Shown: positions 1 through 8,705 of the stretch, piece by piece
How the letters are laid out: every line of letters begins with the position of its first letter
Position numbering within the stretch: the first letter of the stretch is position 1
Assembly: GCF_016919245.1 (NCBI RefSeq)
Contig: NZ_JAFEJA010000002.1
Coordinates: 2,358,501 to 2,422,500, forward strand
Direction: 5' to 3'
Source: Streptomyces zhihengii
GTDB taxonomy: Bacteria; Actinomycetota; Actinomycetes; Streptomycetales; Streptomycetaceae
DNA length: 64,000 nucleotides
The notes under the pieces: generated by a model
Seen by the model: only the letters and a program-made list of their open reading frames with translations
The model's database searches: none
Told to the model about the DNA's origin: nothing
Made by a program: the position numbers and the translations under genes

Positions 1-170
1 GCCGGCGGGTTGTCGCACCACACGACGTCCACGAGCCGGGTGGCGGACACGACCCGGCCCGGCTCCAGTGCCAGGGCCGCCAGCAGAGCGCGGGGCTTCG
101 CCCCGCCGAGGTCGATCCGGCCCCGCGCCCCCACGGCGTCAATGGGCCCGAGCAGTCGCACGTGCAGCAT
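1..170 (-). CDS. SARP-type transcriptional regulator, N-terminal part only
   Basis: This is the first 56 codons of a gene that runs off the left edge. The start ATG is at 168-170, preceded by a GGGGG-rich ribosome site. The peptide begins MLHVRLLGPIDA, followed by GGAKPRALLAALAL and RLVDVVW. That is the typical opening of the winged-helix DNA-binding domain of AfsR/DnrI/RedD-type regulators. The family activates secondary-metabolite or morphogenesis genes in actinomycetes. The bacterial transcriptional activator domain and any NB-ARC or TPR extension lie outside the window, so the size class cannot be told. Confidence 0.8.
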   Translation of the reverse strand, partial: MLHVRLLGPIDAVGARGRIDLGGAKPRALLAALALEPGRVVSATRLVDVVWCDNPP

Positions 171-222
171 GTTGCCCCCTCAACAACGCTGTGAGGCGGC
201 GTACGCCGACGAACGGTGTCAC

Positions 223-733
223 TCAGCGCTCGACCGGACCGTACCGTGCATGCCCGGCACTCCGCTGATACGCCCAAGAACAGTCGCCGTGGGACCAATG
301 CCACCAGGTCTGAGCGTATGTGCTCAGTCCCGCGATGCTCAACGCCTTGCTCAGGGTGTGTCGTTGCTCCACAGCCACCGGGTCCGCCGCTCCTGGCCAC
401 AGCTCCGCGCCGTCCGCGCGGCACAGGGTCAGGTCCGCCGCGGCACCTGTCTCGTGCCCGGCGCACCGGAGTCCGGCACCGGTCCCGTAGCCGCCGATCA
501 CCAGCAGCCGCAGCCCTTCGGGCAGCATCGTCTGTGCCGTGACCAGGCGGTCCACCACGCCCAGTCGCAGCAAGACCGGCCCCCGCCCCGTGATCAGCAG
601 GGCGGGCACGTCACGCAGATCCACCAGCCTCTCGCCGCACTCGCGCACCGGGACGGCGGCCGGTCCGGGCCGGTGCGGTCGCCCCTCGTCCAGAACTCCG
701 CCCTCCGTACCGCGCGACTCCGTTCAGCGCCAT
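223..733 (-). pseudogene. Decayed VanX-like D-Ala-D-Ala dipeptidase
   Basis: The 141-residue frame ending at 223 resembles the C-terminal part of M15 D-alanyl-D-alanine dipeptidases. It keeps a zinc-site-like AGHETGAAADLTLC stretch and a WWHWSHGD stretch. Several features look broken. The active-site GYRP is GYGT. The catalytic Glu of the EWWHW motif is Thr (QTWWHW). About 50 residues normally found between these motifs are missing. An ATG at 731-733 with a good AAGGAGG site is in another frame, so the start appears frameshifted, while the homologous frame begins at a GTG at 646-648. Active enzymes of the family hydrolyse D-Ala-D-Ala; this copy is probably inactive. Confidence 0.6.
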
Positions 734-1034
734 GGTGCGGCTGCCTCCTTCAGGAATCCTTCAAAAGCTGCAGACGGCGTTCGTGCCGGCCGCACTCGTG
801 CCGGCCGTGCTCGTCACTCCAACAGATCTCCCGGTCCGACGTACCGGACGACGACGAGCGTCCCCCTCCACCAGCACGGACGCGCGGACCAGCCACAGCA
901 TCCACCAGGCGAACCAGGTCGCCGTCATCCCGAAAACGCTCCCCTTCACCCCGCCCGGTGGCGGCGGGTACGAGGGATCCGCGGGCGCGAAGGCGGCGTT
1001 GTCGGCCTCGTCGGGGTCTGGCAGCCTACAACCA
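734..1034. other. Stretch without a recognisable gene
   Basis: All long frames here lack homologous-looking sequence. No RNA gene or strong hairpin was seen. Confidence 0.4.
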
Positions 1035-1273
1035 CATCGCTTGGCGCACGGCGACGACTACCTCCCGCTGTCGACAACGCCGGTCTGTGGGCGACCGCGC
1101 GCAACGCCGACGGCGAAAGCGACACCACCGGCCGCTACCCGGTGACGCGGATCAGCCGGACCTGGGACGTACGCTCCACCCTCGAGCTCACCGTCCCTGG
1201 CATCGAACACCGCATGGAGACACCCGCGGACGGCACCCGCACCACCTACATGCTGCACCCGGACGGCTCCTGA
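1035..1273 (+). pseudogene. 3' fragment of an unknown gene
   Basis: The last 55-65 codons before the TGA at 1271-1273 show strong Streptomyces codon bias and a sensible peptide (ATARNADGESDTTGRYPVTR, ending TTYMLHPDGS). No matching start or ribosome site is seen upstream. A further in-frame scrap with similar codon bias (DELDRIRTWLVIDGDLPIS) lies at about 1344-1400. These look like pieces of one or two degraded genes. The family is not recognised. Confidence 0.3.
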
Positions 1274-1730
1274 GCCTGCGCCACGGCGCCCAGGGCCCGG
1301 GAATTGCCCACCGTCCATTAGGGCGGCCCGCGCCGGCTGTGAGACGAACTGGACCGCATCCGCACCTGGCTCGTCATCGACGGCGACCTGCCCATCTCGG
1401 GCGCGGGCGGTACGCATCGCCCCGTACGGTACCTGCCACTTCAGCCGCAGCGGCTGGCGGCCATCCTCGGCGCACCGCGTGTGTCACCCGCAAGCCTCGG
1501 CCCGAAGTCCCGGATCCGTCGGCCTGCCACGACGTCCCGTCCTACTCGCGTGACTGGACCCGGACCGGCCGACTCGGTCAGCCGGTCCCAGGTCGTATGT
1601 CGCCATCGAACGATCCTCTTCCGTCGGCTGCGGCCCTGACACTGCCGAGCCTGCCTCGGGTCAGGTCCACCATCGCACTGGACGACCAGCCCCGTAGCAT
1701 GGCGGTTTTGCGGAGTGCAAGGGGAGTGCG
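1274..1730. other. Non-coding or degraded interval
   Basis: Apart from the short coding-like scrap near 1344-1400, no supported gene, repeat or RNA was seen. Confidence 0.4.
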
Positions 1731-2501
1731 GTGCTGGTCATGCCCGGGCGGCGGACGTCAACGATGGAACTGCTGGCCGTTGAGGCGACGGACCGGGGGA
1801 TGCCGGTCAGGGAGGCCGAGGAGCCCGGCCTCGCGGGCCCCGCTCACTGGTACGGCGGACCGGTCGCGGGTGCCCAGCTGGCAGGCCGGCTCGGGTTCGC
1901 CCTGCTGGAGCCGGTGGACGACTGGCTCGCCGAGTTGCCGGAGGAGTTCACCGGCCGCCGGGTACGGGCCGGGACCGTCGCGGACGCATGGGCTATCGAT
2001 CGGCCGACGTTCATCAAGCCGCCTCGTGACAAGTCCTTCCCGCCAGACGTGTACACCGACGGCTCCCGGCTGCCCTTCTCACTGGACCCGACGACACCGG
2101 TGCTCCTGTCCGATGTGGTGACCTTCGCGGCCGAGTACCGGCTGTTCCTTCTGGACGGCCGGATCGTCACGGCGAGCCGGTACGCGGTGTTCGGTCGGCT
2201 CGACCCCCGCCCGCTCGGCACGGAGCGCGCCGACCGTGCCGTCACCGCGCAGATCACCGAGTTCGCCGACCGGCTGGCCGCAGCAGCCGGACATACGCTG
2301 CCGAGCGCCGTCGTCGTGGACGTCGGGCAGTTGCTGGACCCGTACCGCCCAGGACACCGCTGGGCCGTGGTGGAGGCCAACATGGCGTGGTTCTCGCACG
2401 CCTACGCAGCCGATCCGGCACGGGTGCTGGACGTCGTCCTGCGTGCGGCCGGTCCACGCGAGCGTGTGCGGTCGCGAGATCTGGCATTCGAACTGCGGTG
2501 A
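1731..2501 (+). CDS. ATP-grasp domain protein (DUF4343-like)
   Basis: This 256-residue protein has an ATP-grasp layout. A Lys-containing strand FIKPPRDKSF (Lys97) would bind phosphate, AEYRLFLLDGRIV (Glu135) forms the central strand, and VVEANMAWFSHAYA (Glu215, Asn217) matches the metal-binding end. Proteins of this group are stand-alone ATP-grasp ligases of unknown substrate, common in Streptomyces. The start is GTG; a later ATG at codon 12 is also possible. It stands alone, with the next gene 220 bases downstream on the same strand. Which carboxylate and amine it would join is not indicated by its neighbours. Confidence 0.75.
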   Translation: MLVMPGRRTSTMELLAVEATDRGMPVREAEEPGLAGPAHWYGGPVAGAQLAGRLGFALLEPVDDWLAELPEEFTGRRVRAGTVADAWAIDRPTFIKPPRDKSFPPDVYTDGSRLPFSLDPTTPVLLSDVVTFAAEYRLFLLDGRIVTASRYAVFGRLDPRPLGTERADRAVTAQITEFADRLAAAAGHTLPSAVVVDVGQLLDPYRPGHRWAVVEANMAWFSHAYAADPARVLDVVLRAAGPRERVRSRDLAFELR

Positions 2502-2722
2502 TCCGCACGGGCGAACCGGCTTCCCGTCCTCGCCGTGATCGCCTCCGCAGGCATCCGTAACCCGGTGAATCCACCGGCGGCCCGTCCGTTCCCTCCCGGA
2601 GCCACGAAACGGAGTACCGTCGACGAGAGAGCGCTGTCGCCGAGTGGCGATCGCGGCACCGCGTACGAACTCCACCGCGGCCCGGCCATGGCGCTCCGGG
2701 ACCGGCCGTACAGTCCTGACCC

Positions 2723-2923
2723 ATGGAATCACCACAACCCACGGACCCGCAGGCCGAGACCGTGCAAGGCCGCATCGCTCTCTGGCTGGACCCGGAGGAC
2801 CTGCGTCGGCTCGCGTGGCACTGCTGTTGCGCCGACGACGCGACCGACGAGGACAAGGACCGCTGCGGACGGCTCCGCTTCCGGGCCGCCACGGCACTGC
2901 ACAAGCATCAGAACTCGCCATGA
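2723..2923 (+). CDS. Small Cys-rich hypothetical protein
   Basis: A 66-residue protein with the core ALWLDPEDLRRLAWHCCCAD, then RCGRLRFRAATALHKHQ. This Streptomyces small-protein type is familiar but uncharacterised. The three adjacent cysteines plus His could bind a metal; that is inference. It starts at ATG 2723 and lacks a signal peptide or membrane segment. Confidence 0.65.
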   Translation: MESPQPTDPQAETVQGRIALWLDPEDLRRLAWHCCCADDATDEDKDRCGRLRFRAATALHKHQNSP

Positions 2924-3307
2924 AGACACCGACACTCATGAAACTACGGCCCGAGCACTCAAGCCGGCCGAGGACGCCCCACGTACCACTCGCTTCGCCG
3001 TTCAACAACGCGGAGAGATCCCGGGGGCAAGGTCAGCAAGGTGGTGCGCCCTTCGCCGGTCACCCACCGAGCCCGCTCATCGCGCTGCGGGTGAACGCCA
3101 TTGATCTCCAGGTCCTCGCTGCGCGAGGATCGGAGGCGTCCATGAAGTGTCCCAGCAGCCACCCCCGCCCCAGCATGAGACCGCTCAACGCCCGGCGACC
3201 GCACCGCGATCAGGATCACGATCTGCAGCTGGAGTCCCTGTCCCGCAAAGATCTCCCGCTCAGGCCTCAGCTCCGCCGACCTGACGGTGACGCTGCATGA
3301 TGGCCGC
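2924..3307. other. Intergenic stretch
   Basis: No supported gene or structured element seen; frames here lack Streptomyces codon bias. Confidence 0.4.
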
Positions 3308-4027
3308 GTGAGCAGTGACGCGCATGCACACCCCATACGGATAGCCGGCTTCTACGACGGTCCTTTCGGTCTGAGCCCCGAGCTGCTGGACGAGAGGTTG
3401 TTCTGGATGGGGCACCTCTACCCCTGCGCCCAGGGCAGAGCCGGTGCGCTAATGTTCGGCCCCGGCTACGCCTGGGCTGACCACCGGGCCCACCGAGAGC
3501 GTCTGTGGCGGCGGCCTGAATGGCCCCTCTTCACCATCCCGCTCGCTGGCGGCCACCAGCTCCACGTCGTCTACCGCGCCGTTCCTGACGAGGAGGGGGT
3601 CGACTGCCTGGTGCACCATCCAGACTGGGACCGTGCCGAACTCCTCGCGCGCACCGACGGGCACTTCATGGGCCCCGGACTGTCCTGGCCGGACCTGGTC
3701 GCGGCTGCGGACAATGGTCTGCCCGGCGGCACCGTCACAGACCCCCACGCCCGCCTCCTGCTGCCCGCGTTCGCGGACTCGGCCACACCTCCGGAGGCAG
3801 TCGACCGCCTGGCCGCGGCCCTGCACGCCCGCCTGGGCGTGCAGTCCGCCGCGCCGCTCGCCACAGCCATGCTCGAAGAGCAAGGACCCACCGGTCCGGT
3901 GCGCTGGGCAACGACCGACAACGGCACGCGGAGCAACGACGGCAGGTACTCGTTCCGCAACCCTGCCAATGACTTCGCCCTGCCCGGCGACGGCCTGGCC
4001 CGGGTAAGTGCCGCACTGGCCGAGTAA
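3308..4027 (+). CDS. Hypothetical protein, about 239 residues
   Basis: The protein contains FYDGPFGLSPELLDERLFWM near its start and ends NDFALPGDGLARVSAALAE. Codon bias is strong throughout. It looks soluble, with no signal peptide or membrane segment. The start is taken as the GTG at 3308; a GTG at 3287 is in frame. No catalytic motif was recognised and the neighbours give no functional clue. Confidence 0.65.
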   Translation: MSSDAHAHPIRIAGFYDGPFGLSPELLDERLFWMGHLYPCAQGRAGALMFGPGYAWADHRAHRERLWRRPEWPLFTIPLAGGHQLHVVYRAVPDEEGVDCLVHHPDWDRAELLARTDGHFMGPGLSWPDLVAAADNGLPGGTVTDPHARLLLPAFADSATPPEAVDRLAAALHARLGVQSAAPLATAMLEEQGPTGPVRWATTDNGTRSNDGRYSFRNPANDFALPGDGLARVSAALAE

Positions 4028-4416
4028 AGGGCCGGGGCATGATCCGCCCTGAGAAGGTCTCACCGTGACTGGAGTGATCACGGCGACGGAACCGTCCTGG
4101 CGAGCCCGGGACAGTCCGGCAAGCTGGTGACGTTTCTGAGACGCGAGAAACCGGATGGCCTCCGACCTCGGCGGCCGCCTACCTTGGCGTCACCCTGCCC
4201 CCCCCCACCTGCGCCCCCGCCGACCTCGCCACGGGGGCGGGCTTCGGGCATCGCACACCGTCCACCCGCTGCTTCGCGGCCGCCTGCCCGGCGCATCCAG
4301 CCGACGTCCATACGCCCTCGGCGCGCCGCTCGTCGCGTACTGCTCGGTTCCGCGCGGGGCTGCCCGCAGCCGCGCTCACGCTCGGCGCCGTCGTGGGCAG
4401 CGGGCTCCGCTGTCCG
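4028..4416. other. Intergenic stretch
   Basis: Low-complexity CCCC/GCC-rich sequence with overlapping frames in every phase; no gene supported. Confidence 0.4.
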
Positions 4417-5262
4417 CTACTGCGCCCAGTCGAAGACGCCCGACTCCAGGTCGATCTGGGCGTTGCCGCCGCCGAAGTTGACCCCGCCGACGCCGTCCTC
4501 CAGCTCGAAGACGTACGGTGTCAGCCCCTTCGGCAACGTCTGGCAGGGCATCACCGTTCCGCCGAGGTGCGAGATGCCCTCGACGGACGGCCAGAACGCT
4601 TCGAGATCCTTGTCGTTCGAGGACCAGGCTTGCACGTAATCGCCCTCGCCGTGGTCCGCCGGGGCGATGCCGGTGTTCGGGTCGCCGGTGCGCTCCCCGA
4701 TCCAGACCGTGATTTCGGGGGCGCTGTCGTCCCAGGCGTTCTGGCCGCGGCTGTACTCGTCGCCGAGGCCGTCCGGCCGGATGTCGGCCGGGGGATCTAC
4801 TCGGGGCGCGGCGAACTCCTCGGCGGTGAGCCAGATGAGCGCGTGCGCGCCGCCGATCAGGTCCTGCAGGTCCTGTTGCCGGGGGTGGCGGGCTGCGGCC
4901 GTCGCGGCCACCGCGGCGAGGAACGGATCGGCGGCCTGTTCCGGGGTGGGCACGGTGCCCGCCAGCAGCTCGTCCACGCCCTCGACGTCGTCGGCGACGT
5001 GGTCGTCGGCGTGGAAGAAGGAGACGGCTACCAGGTCCTGGCCCTTGCGCCGGTAGTCCTCGGGCAGTTCGAGGGTGATGACATGGGTCATCGGCAGCCC
5101 CGTGACAGGGCTCCGGGGCCAGGAGGCCTTTCCGATTCCGGGCGCACGACCGCCACACCAACCGGCGACGCGGGCCCCGGGCAGATCGATCTCGACGGGC
5201 TTGCCCGGCCGGACCGACAGGGCGTCCATGGACTCTCCGAACCCCAGGTTGTATGCCTTCAC
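4417..5262 (-). CDS. YwqG/DUF1963-like hypothetical protein
   Basis: A 281-residue soluble protein. It contains a proline/tryptophan-rich N-terminal motif (KASWPRSPVTGLPMTHVITL), a central stretch on helical sugar-free acidic sequence, and a C-terminus with FGGGNAQIDLESGVFDW. This arrangement resembles DUF1963 (YwqG-type) proteins, whose role is unknown, though some occur near toxin-immunity loci. The start ATG at 5262 is preceded by a run of AAGG. It is transcribed alone and convergent with the following fragment. Family placement is tentative. Confidence 0.55.
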   Translation of the reverse strand: MKAYNLGFGESMDALSVRPGKPVEIDLPGARVAGWCGGRAPGIGKASWPRSPVTGLPMTHVITLELPEDYRRKGQDLVAVSFFHADDHVADDVEGVDELLAGTVPTPEQAADPFLAAVAATAAARHPRQQDLQDLIGGAHALIWLTAEEFAAPRVDPPADIRPDGLGDEYSRGQNAWDDSAPEITVWIGERTGDPNTGIAPADHGEGDYVQAWSSNDKDLEAFWPSVEGISHLGGTVMPCQTLPKGLTPYVFELEDGVGGVNFGGGNAQIDLESGVFDWAQ

Positions 5263-5431
5263 CTTGTTCCTCGTTCGTTCCGTTCGACTGCGACGGCGCT
5301 CAACCTACGCGAGGCCTCCGACAGTCCCGTCCCCGTCGTTCCCGCTCCGGCCGCCCGAAATAGTGTGCTCGTACGCCAGCCGCCCACTCCGCGTATGTCA
5401 TGCCCGACGGATACCGGCGCACCCGGTCCGG

Positions 5432-5731
5432 ATGGTCGGCGCGTTGCCGTACACGAGCGCTTGGTGCGTGCAGACCTACGCCACCCGGGTCAAGCGCGGC
5501 GAGTGGCACCTGTATGACGACGAACGTCGTGCGGCACCGACGTGGACGGAGGTCTGCGGTCGCTCCGCCATGTCCAGCTGGATCAACTACACCTCCATGG
5601 GCGGCGCGTTCAGCTCGGGCTTGTCCGGCAAGTACCGCCTGCTCGACAAGGACCCCTACTGCGTGATCCCCCAGCTCGGCCACTGCGGCGCCCCCAAGGC
5701 CACACTGACCTGCACCGTTCCCAAGCCGTAG
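5432..5731 (+). CDS. Hypothetical protein, possibly 5'-truncated
   Basis: The 99-codon frame has coding bias and an orderly C-terminus (WCVQTYATRVKRGEWHLYDD, later KYRLLDKDPYCVIPQLGHC). Four Cys and many aromatic residues suggest an extracellular domain, but no signal peptide is present and the ATG lacks a ribosome site. It is probably the remaining 3' part of a secreted protein. A strong terminator follows 11 bases after the stop. Confidence 0.4.
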   Translation: MVGALPYTSAWCVQTYATRVKRGEWHLYDDERRAAPTWTEVCGRSAMSSWINYTSMGGAFSSGLSGKYRLLDKDPYCVIPQLGHCGAPKATLTCTVPKP

Positions 5732-5742
5732 AGGAGCCGCAG

Positions 5743-5774
5743 GTGGGCCGGCAGGATCGCTGCTGCCGGCCCAC
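5743..5774 (+). terminator. Perfect 12-bp hairpin terminator
   Basis: GTGGGCCGGCAG at 5743-5754 pairs perfectly with CTGCCGGCCCAC at 5763-5774 around an 8-base loop. It lies directly after the stop at 5731. There is no U tract, as usual in Streptomyces. Confidence 0.8.
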
Positions 5775-5912
5775 CCCGCCTCACAGAGGCCCCTCCACGA
5801 GCCTCCGGCCCTGCGGAGACTGAGGCTCCTCATCGGAGCAAACCCACGTCAGCCCCCCGCAGACAGTCAATGCGGGGCCAATTGTCCTCATCACGTTCAC
5901 CGCCGGGACCGA

Positions 5913-6034
5913 TCAGCGCCCGGAATGTTCTACGGCATAGTGGGCCCCAACGGCGCCGGCAAGACCACCACGCTGACTGCCATGTGAGGGCTGCGCCGTC
6001 CGACGGCGGGCTCGGTCAGGGTCGCCGGTCACGG
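5913..6034 (+). pseudogene. ABC-transporter ATPase scrap (Walker A)
   Basis: The frame encodes APGMFYGIVGPNGAGKTTT, an intact Walker A motif in the ABC-transporter context. An in-frame TGA stands at 5985-5987, after which the family sequence resumes (GLRRPTAGSVRVAGHG). The rest of the gene is missing, and the fragment abuts the istB remnant at about 6025. It is a clear non-functional piece left by recombination. Confidence 0.75.
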
Positions 6035-6326
6035 AAGGTCTTGCCGGTTGGGGAACGCAGCCGGCGTGCGGCGGGTGCGGAGATTGGCCGCGGTGGGCCA
6101 GCGGCTTCCTCCGCGAGTAGGGCCAGGACGATCTCGGCAGGATCCCAGCGCTGGGCTTTCGCGGTGGGGATGATCTCCGCCATCGCTCGGCGGATGGTGG
6201 CAGCTCCAACCTTCGGGTCAGGGTGATCGCCTCCTCGAACGCGGCGCCGGACGTCGCGGCGACCGCCGACACAGGTGCCGCCAGCCGGGCCGGGGCTGGC
6301 GTCGTGGTTGCTGGAGTGCTGGTCAT
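6022..6326 (-). pseudogene. IstB-like ATPase of an IS21-family element, 5' fragment
   Basis: From ATG 6324-6326 the peptide reads MTSTPATTTPAP..., then EEAITLTRRLELP. One base is then lost near 6215, and the adjacent frame continues IRRAMAEIIPTAKAQRWDP and EEAAG, ending near PTGKTF. This matches the N-terminal region of IS21-type helper ATPases. The Walker A and everything after it are absent, replaced by the ABC-transporter scrap. The matching IstA C-terminus lies at 8155-8596 in the same orientation. Confidence 0.65.
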
Positions 6327-6457
6327 TGGTGCTGTCTTTCGTGTCGGAGGGGTCGGATAGGTTGCGGGGCATGGCAGAGACGAGTGAGGAGGGGCCTTGA
6401 CCCCGGATGTTGAACACACGAGACACTGGATCCTGAGGATCTGAGAACGGACATCTC

Positions 6458-6763
6458 GTGGTCATGAAGAACTACCCGCCGCAGTTCAAGGCGGACGCGG
6501 TCGCGCTGTACGAGTCGCGGCCGGAAGCGACGATCAGGTCGGTCGCCGCCGATCTGGGGATCAATCCGGAGACCCTGCGGAACTGGGTGAGGGCCGCCGG
6601 CGTGAGTCGTCCCCGGGGCCGGCGGACGCAGGAACCCTATCCGCCGCCGGCCCCGCTGGAGGCGGAGAACGCCGCTTTGCGGAAGAAGGTCCGTGAGCTG
6701 GAGGAGGAACGCGAGATCCTGCGCAAAGCGGCGAAGTATTTCGCCGGGGAGACGCGCTGGTGA
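6458..6763 (+). CDS. IS3-family transposase OrfA
   Basis: A 101-residue protein with an N-terminal helix-turn-helix (YPPQFKADAVALYESRPEA, later LGINPETLRNWVRAAGV) and a C-terminal coiled segment LEAENAALRKKVRELEEERE. This is the standard DNA-binding OrfA of IS3 elements. The start may be GTG 6458 or ATG 6464. Its TGA overlaps the GTG of orfB by four bases. In this family, frameshifting near the overlap can make the OrfAB transposase. Confidence 0.92.
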   Translation: MVMKNYPPQFKADAVALYESRPEATIRSVAADLGINPETLRNWVRAAGVSRPRGRRTQEPYPPPAPLEAENAALRKKVRELEEEREILRKAAKYFAGETRW

Positions 6764-7662
6764 ACCGCTTCCAGTGTGTCGCCGACCTCCAGCGCCGTCA
6801 CGGCGTGAAGCGGCTGTGCAGCATCCTCGGCGTCAGCCGCTCGAGCTTCTACTACTGGCGCCGGACAGCCGCTGACCGCGCCGCCCGGCAATCAGCCGAC
6901 GCCCGCCTGGCGACCCGGATACGGGCGGTGCACCAGGAATCGGACGGCACTTACGGAGTCCCGAGGATCACTGCCGAGCTTCGCGAGAAGAACGGTGAGG
7001 TGGTCAACCACAAGCGGGTCGCCAGGATCATGAGGGCGTCCGGGATCGAGGGGGTCCGGTTGCGTCGCCGGCACCGCACTACCGTCCCAGACCCGGCCGC
7101 GGCCAAGGCCCCGGACCTGATCGGCCGCGACTTCACCGCGGACAAACCGAACACGAAGTACGTCGGCGACATCACTTACCTGCCCATCGAGGGCGGGAAG
7201 TTCTGCTACCTGGCGACCGTCATAGACCTTGCCTCACGACGCCTGGCGGGCTGGGCGATCGCCGACCACATGCGCGCGGACCTCGTCACCGACGCCCTGG
7301 CCGCGGCGATCCGCACCCGCGGCAGCCTCGCCGGATCGATCATGCACACCGACCACGGAGCCCAGTACACGAGCAGAATTTTCGCTGAAGCATGCAGGTC
7401 AGCAGGGGTGCGGCGAAGCATGAGCGCGGTCGGGTCCAGCGCGGACAATGCACTCGCCGAGTCCTTCAACGCCACCTTCAAACGCGAGACCCTGCAGGGA
7501 CGGAAAAGCTGGTCCACCGAGCGCGAGGCCCGGCTCGACGCCTTCCGATGGCTCCACCGCTACAACACCCGACGCCGACATTCCTACCTCGGGCAACGAT
7601 CACCGATCGCCTTCGAGGAAGCTCTCCAGCTCACACCAACTACGCTGGCCCAAGCCGCATAA
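6760..7662 (+). CDS. IS3-family transposase OrfB (DDE integrase)
   Basis: A 300-residue rve-type integrase core. The DDE residues sit in YVGDITYLP, MHTDHGAQYTS and NALAESFNATFKRE. An N-terminal HTH_21-like region (RIRAVHQESDGTYGVPRI) precedes the core. Length is normal for the family. It starts at GTG 6760 overlapping orfA, and the right inverted repeat begins four bases after the stop. Confidence 0.95.
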   Translation: MNRFQCVADLQRRHGVKRLCSILGVSRSSFYYWRRTAADRAARQSADARLATRIRAVHQESDGTYGVPRITAELREKNGEVVNHKRVARIMRASGIEGVRLRRRHRTTVPDPAAAKAPDLIGRDFTADKPNTKYVGDITYLPIEGGKFCYLATVIDLASRRLAGWAIADHMRADLVTDALAAAIRTRGSLAGSIMHTDHGAQYTSRIFAEACRSAGVRRSMSAVGSSADNALAESFNATFKRETLQGRKSWSTEREARLDAFRWLHRYNTRRRHSYLGQRSPIAFEEALQLTPTTLAQAA

Positions 7663-8154
7663 CCCGTGTTCAGGATTCGGGGTCAAGGCCCGAGAACGGG
7701 GTGGCCGAGGCTGAGCGGCTGGCCGAGCAGGTCCGTGACGAACTCACGGCGGCCGGCCTGCCCGTCGCTTCTCCCGGCCTTGCCCCTGAACTGGCCATCG
7801 GCGCGATGGTCCGTGTCGACGCGTGGAATCACCACTTTCACGGCGAAGAGATCGAGGTTGTCGTGAGTTGGAAGGTCAGCTCCCGGCTGCGGAGCAACGC
7901 GATGCGAGACGCGCGGCAGCACCAAGGGGTGACCCCGGCGATCCGGCAGTCCGGCGAGACCCAGATCGCGATGGCCGCCGCAGTGATCGCCATCCTGTCC
8001 GCGGCCGGATTCACCGCCCGGGACCACGACAACGACATGAGCCCGTTCGACGTGCGGGTTCTCGCTGGCCCTGAGTGGGGCCGCAGGCCTGCTTGGGGCT
8101 TCCCGGACGAGGACCTGGATCCGCCCAGTTCTGCGACCTGACGCGCCGGCGAGC

Positions 8155-8596
8155 TCAGTTACCGAAGCCCGACCAGGCGGAGGTGCCCAGTTGCAGGCTG
8201 TGGGCTTCACTGCGGCGGATCGGCTCGGTGCGGTTGTCCTCGCCCTGGCGGTCCAGGATCGACAGCTGGTCACCGCTGGCGAAGCGTCCGACCGTCGCGG
8301 CGGTGCCGAGTGCGCGGTCGACGTCGGCGGTCCCGTAGAGCTTGGCGAGCGCGACCGCGTCGGTCATCTTCGCCCTGATCCGGCGGATGCCCGTCGCCGC
8401 GGCCTCGACCAGCCAGGCCCCGCTCGGGGCCGATCGTCAGGAACTGGGCCTCGGCCGGGTTGATGGGCTTCGGGGTGCGCTCGCCCCGCGGGGCGTCGGG
8501 GTAGTGCTCGTCGGCGATCCGCGGACTGCCCGCCGTCGAGCGCTGCTGGCGGCCGCGGCCCAGGCAGCGGCCGATGGCGTCGAGGCGTGTTCGCAC
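8155..8596 (-). pseudogene. IstA-type transposase C-terminal fragment
   Basis: The last 70 codons read LAKLYGTADVDRALGTAATV, then GRFASGDQLSILD, and end LQLGTSAWSGFGN. This resembles the C-terminus of IS21-family IstA proteins. A second frame upstream (GERTPKPINPAEAQFLTIGP) belongs to the same protein but is shifted near 8425. The catalytic integrase core is missing. Together with the istB fragment at 6022-6326 it represents the remains of one IS21-type element. Confidence 0.6.
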
Positions 8597-8665
8597 TGCG
8601 GCGTCGACGCGGCCCTCGGTATTACCTGACCATCGGGCAGCAGCCTTCCGCTATCACGAGTTGTC

Positions 8666-8705
8666 CGGGGGCCGGCAGAAGCAGAAGGAGATCCGCCGGC
8701 CCCCG
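8666..8705. terminator. Hairpin with 11-bp perfect stem
   Basis: CGGGGGCCGGC at 8666-8676 pairs with GCCGGCCCCCG at 8695-8705 around an 18-base purine-rich loop. It could terminate transcription from either side; no intact gene ends directly at it. Confidence 0.5.

Larger units (their letters stand above)
6397..7686 (+). mobile_element. Complete IS3-family insertion sequence
   Basis: The terminal inverted repeats at 6397-6417 and 7666-7686 agree at 18 of 21 positions, both beginning TTGACCCCG. The flanks carry a 4-base direct repeat GGCC (6393-6396 and 7687-7690), the target duplication. Inside are overlapping orfA and orfB with intact motifs, so the element may still be active. The insertion site is in the ninth codon of the 6371 gene. 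Confidence 0.92.
6371..8141 (+). pseudogene. Unknown gene split by the IS3-family insertion
   Basis: Removing 6397-7686 plus one copy of the 4-base duplication joins 6371-6396 to 7691-8141. The result is a 477-base open frame of 158 residues. It begins MAETSEEGPENGVAEAERLA and contains VRVDAWNHHFHGEEIEVVVS and a C-terminus ending DLDPPSSAT. The joined reading frame is continuous, so the insertion interrupts a formerly intact gene nine codons in. The product family is not recognised. The stop lies 14 bases from the converging istA remnant. Confidence 0.8.

Noticed and set aside
10-2121. A 703-codon plus-strand frame
   Set aside because: It crosses the SARP, VanX-like and ATP-grasp genes in another frame and has Arg/Ser/Pro-rich random composition.
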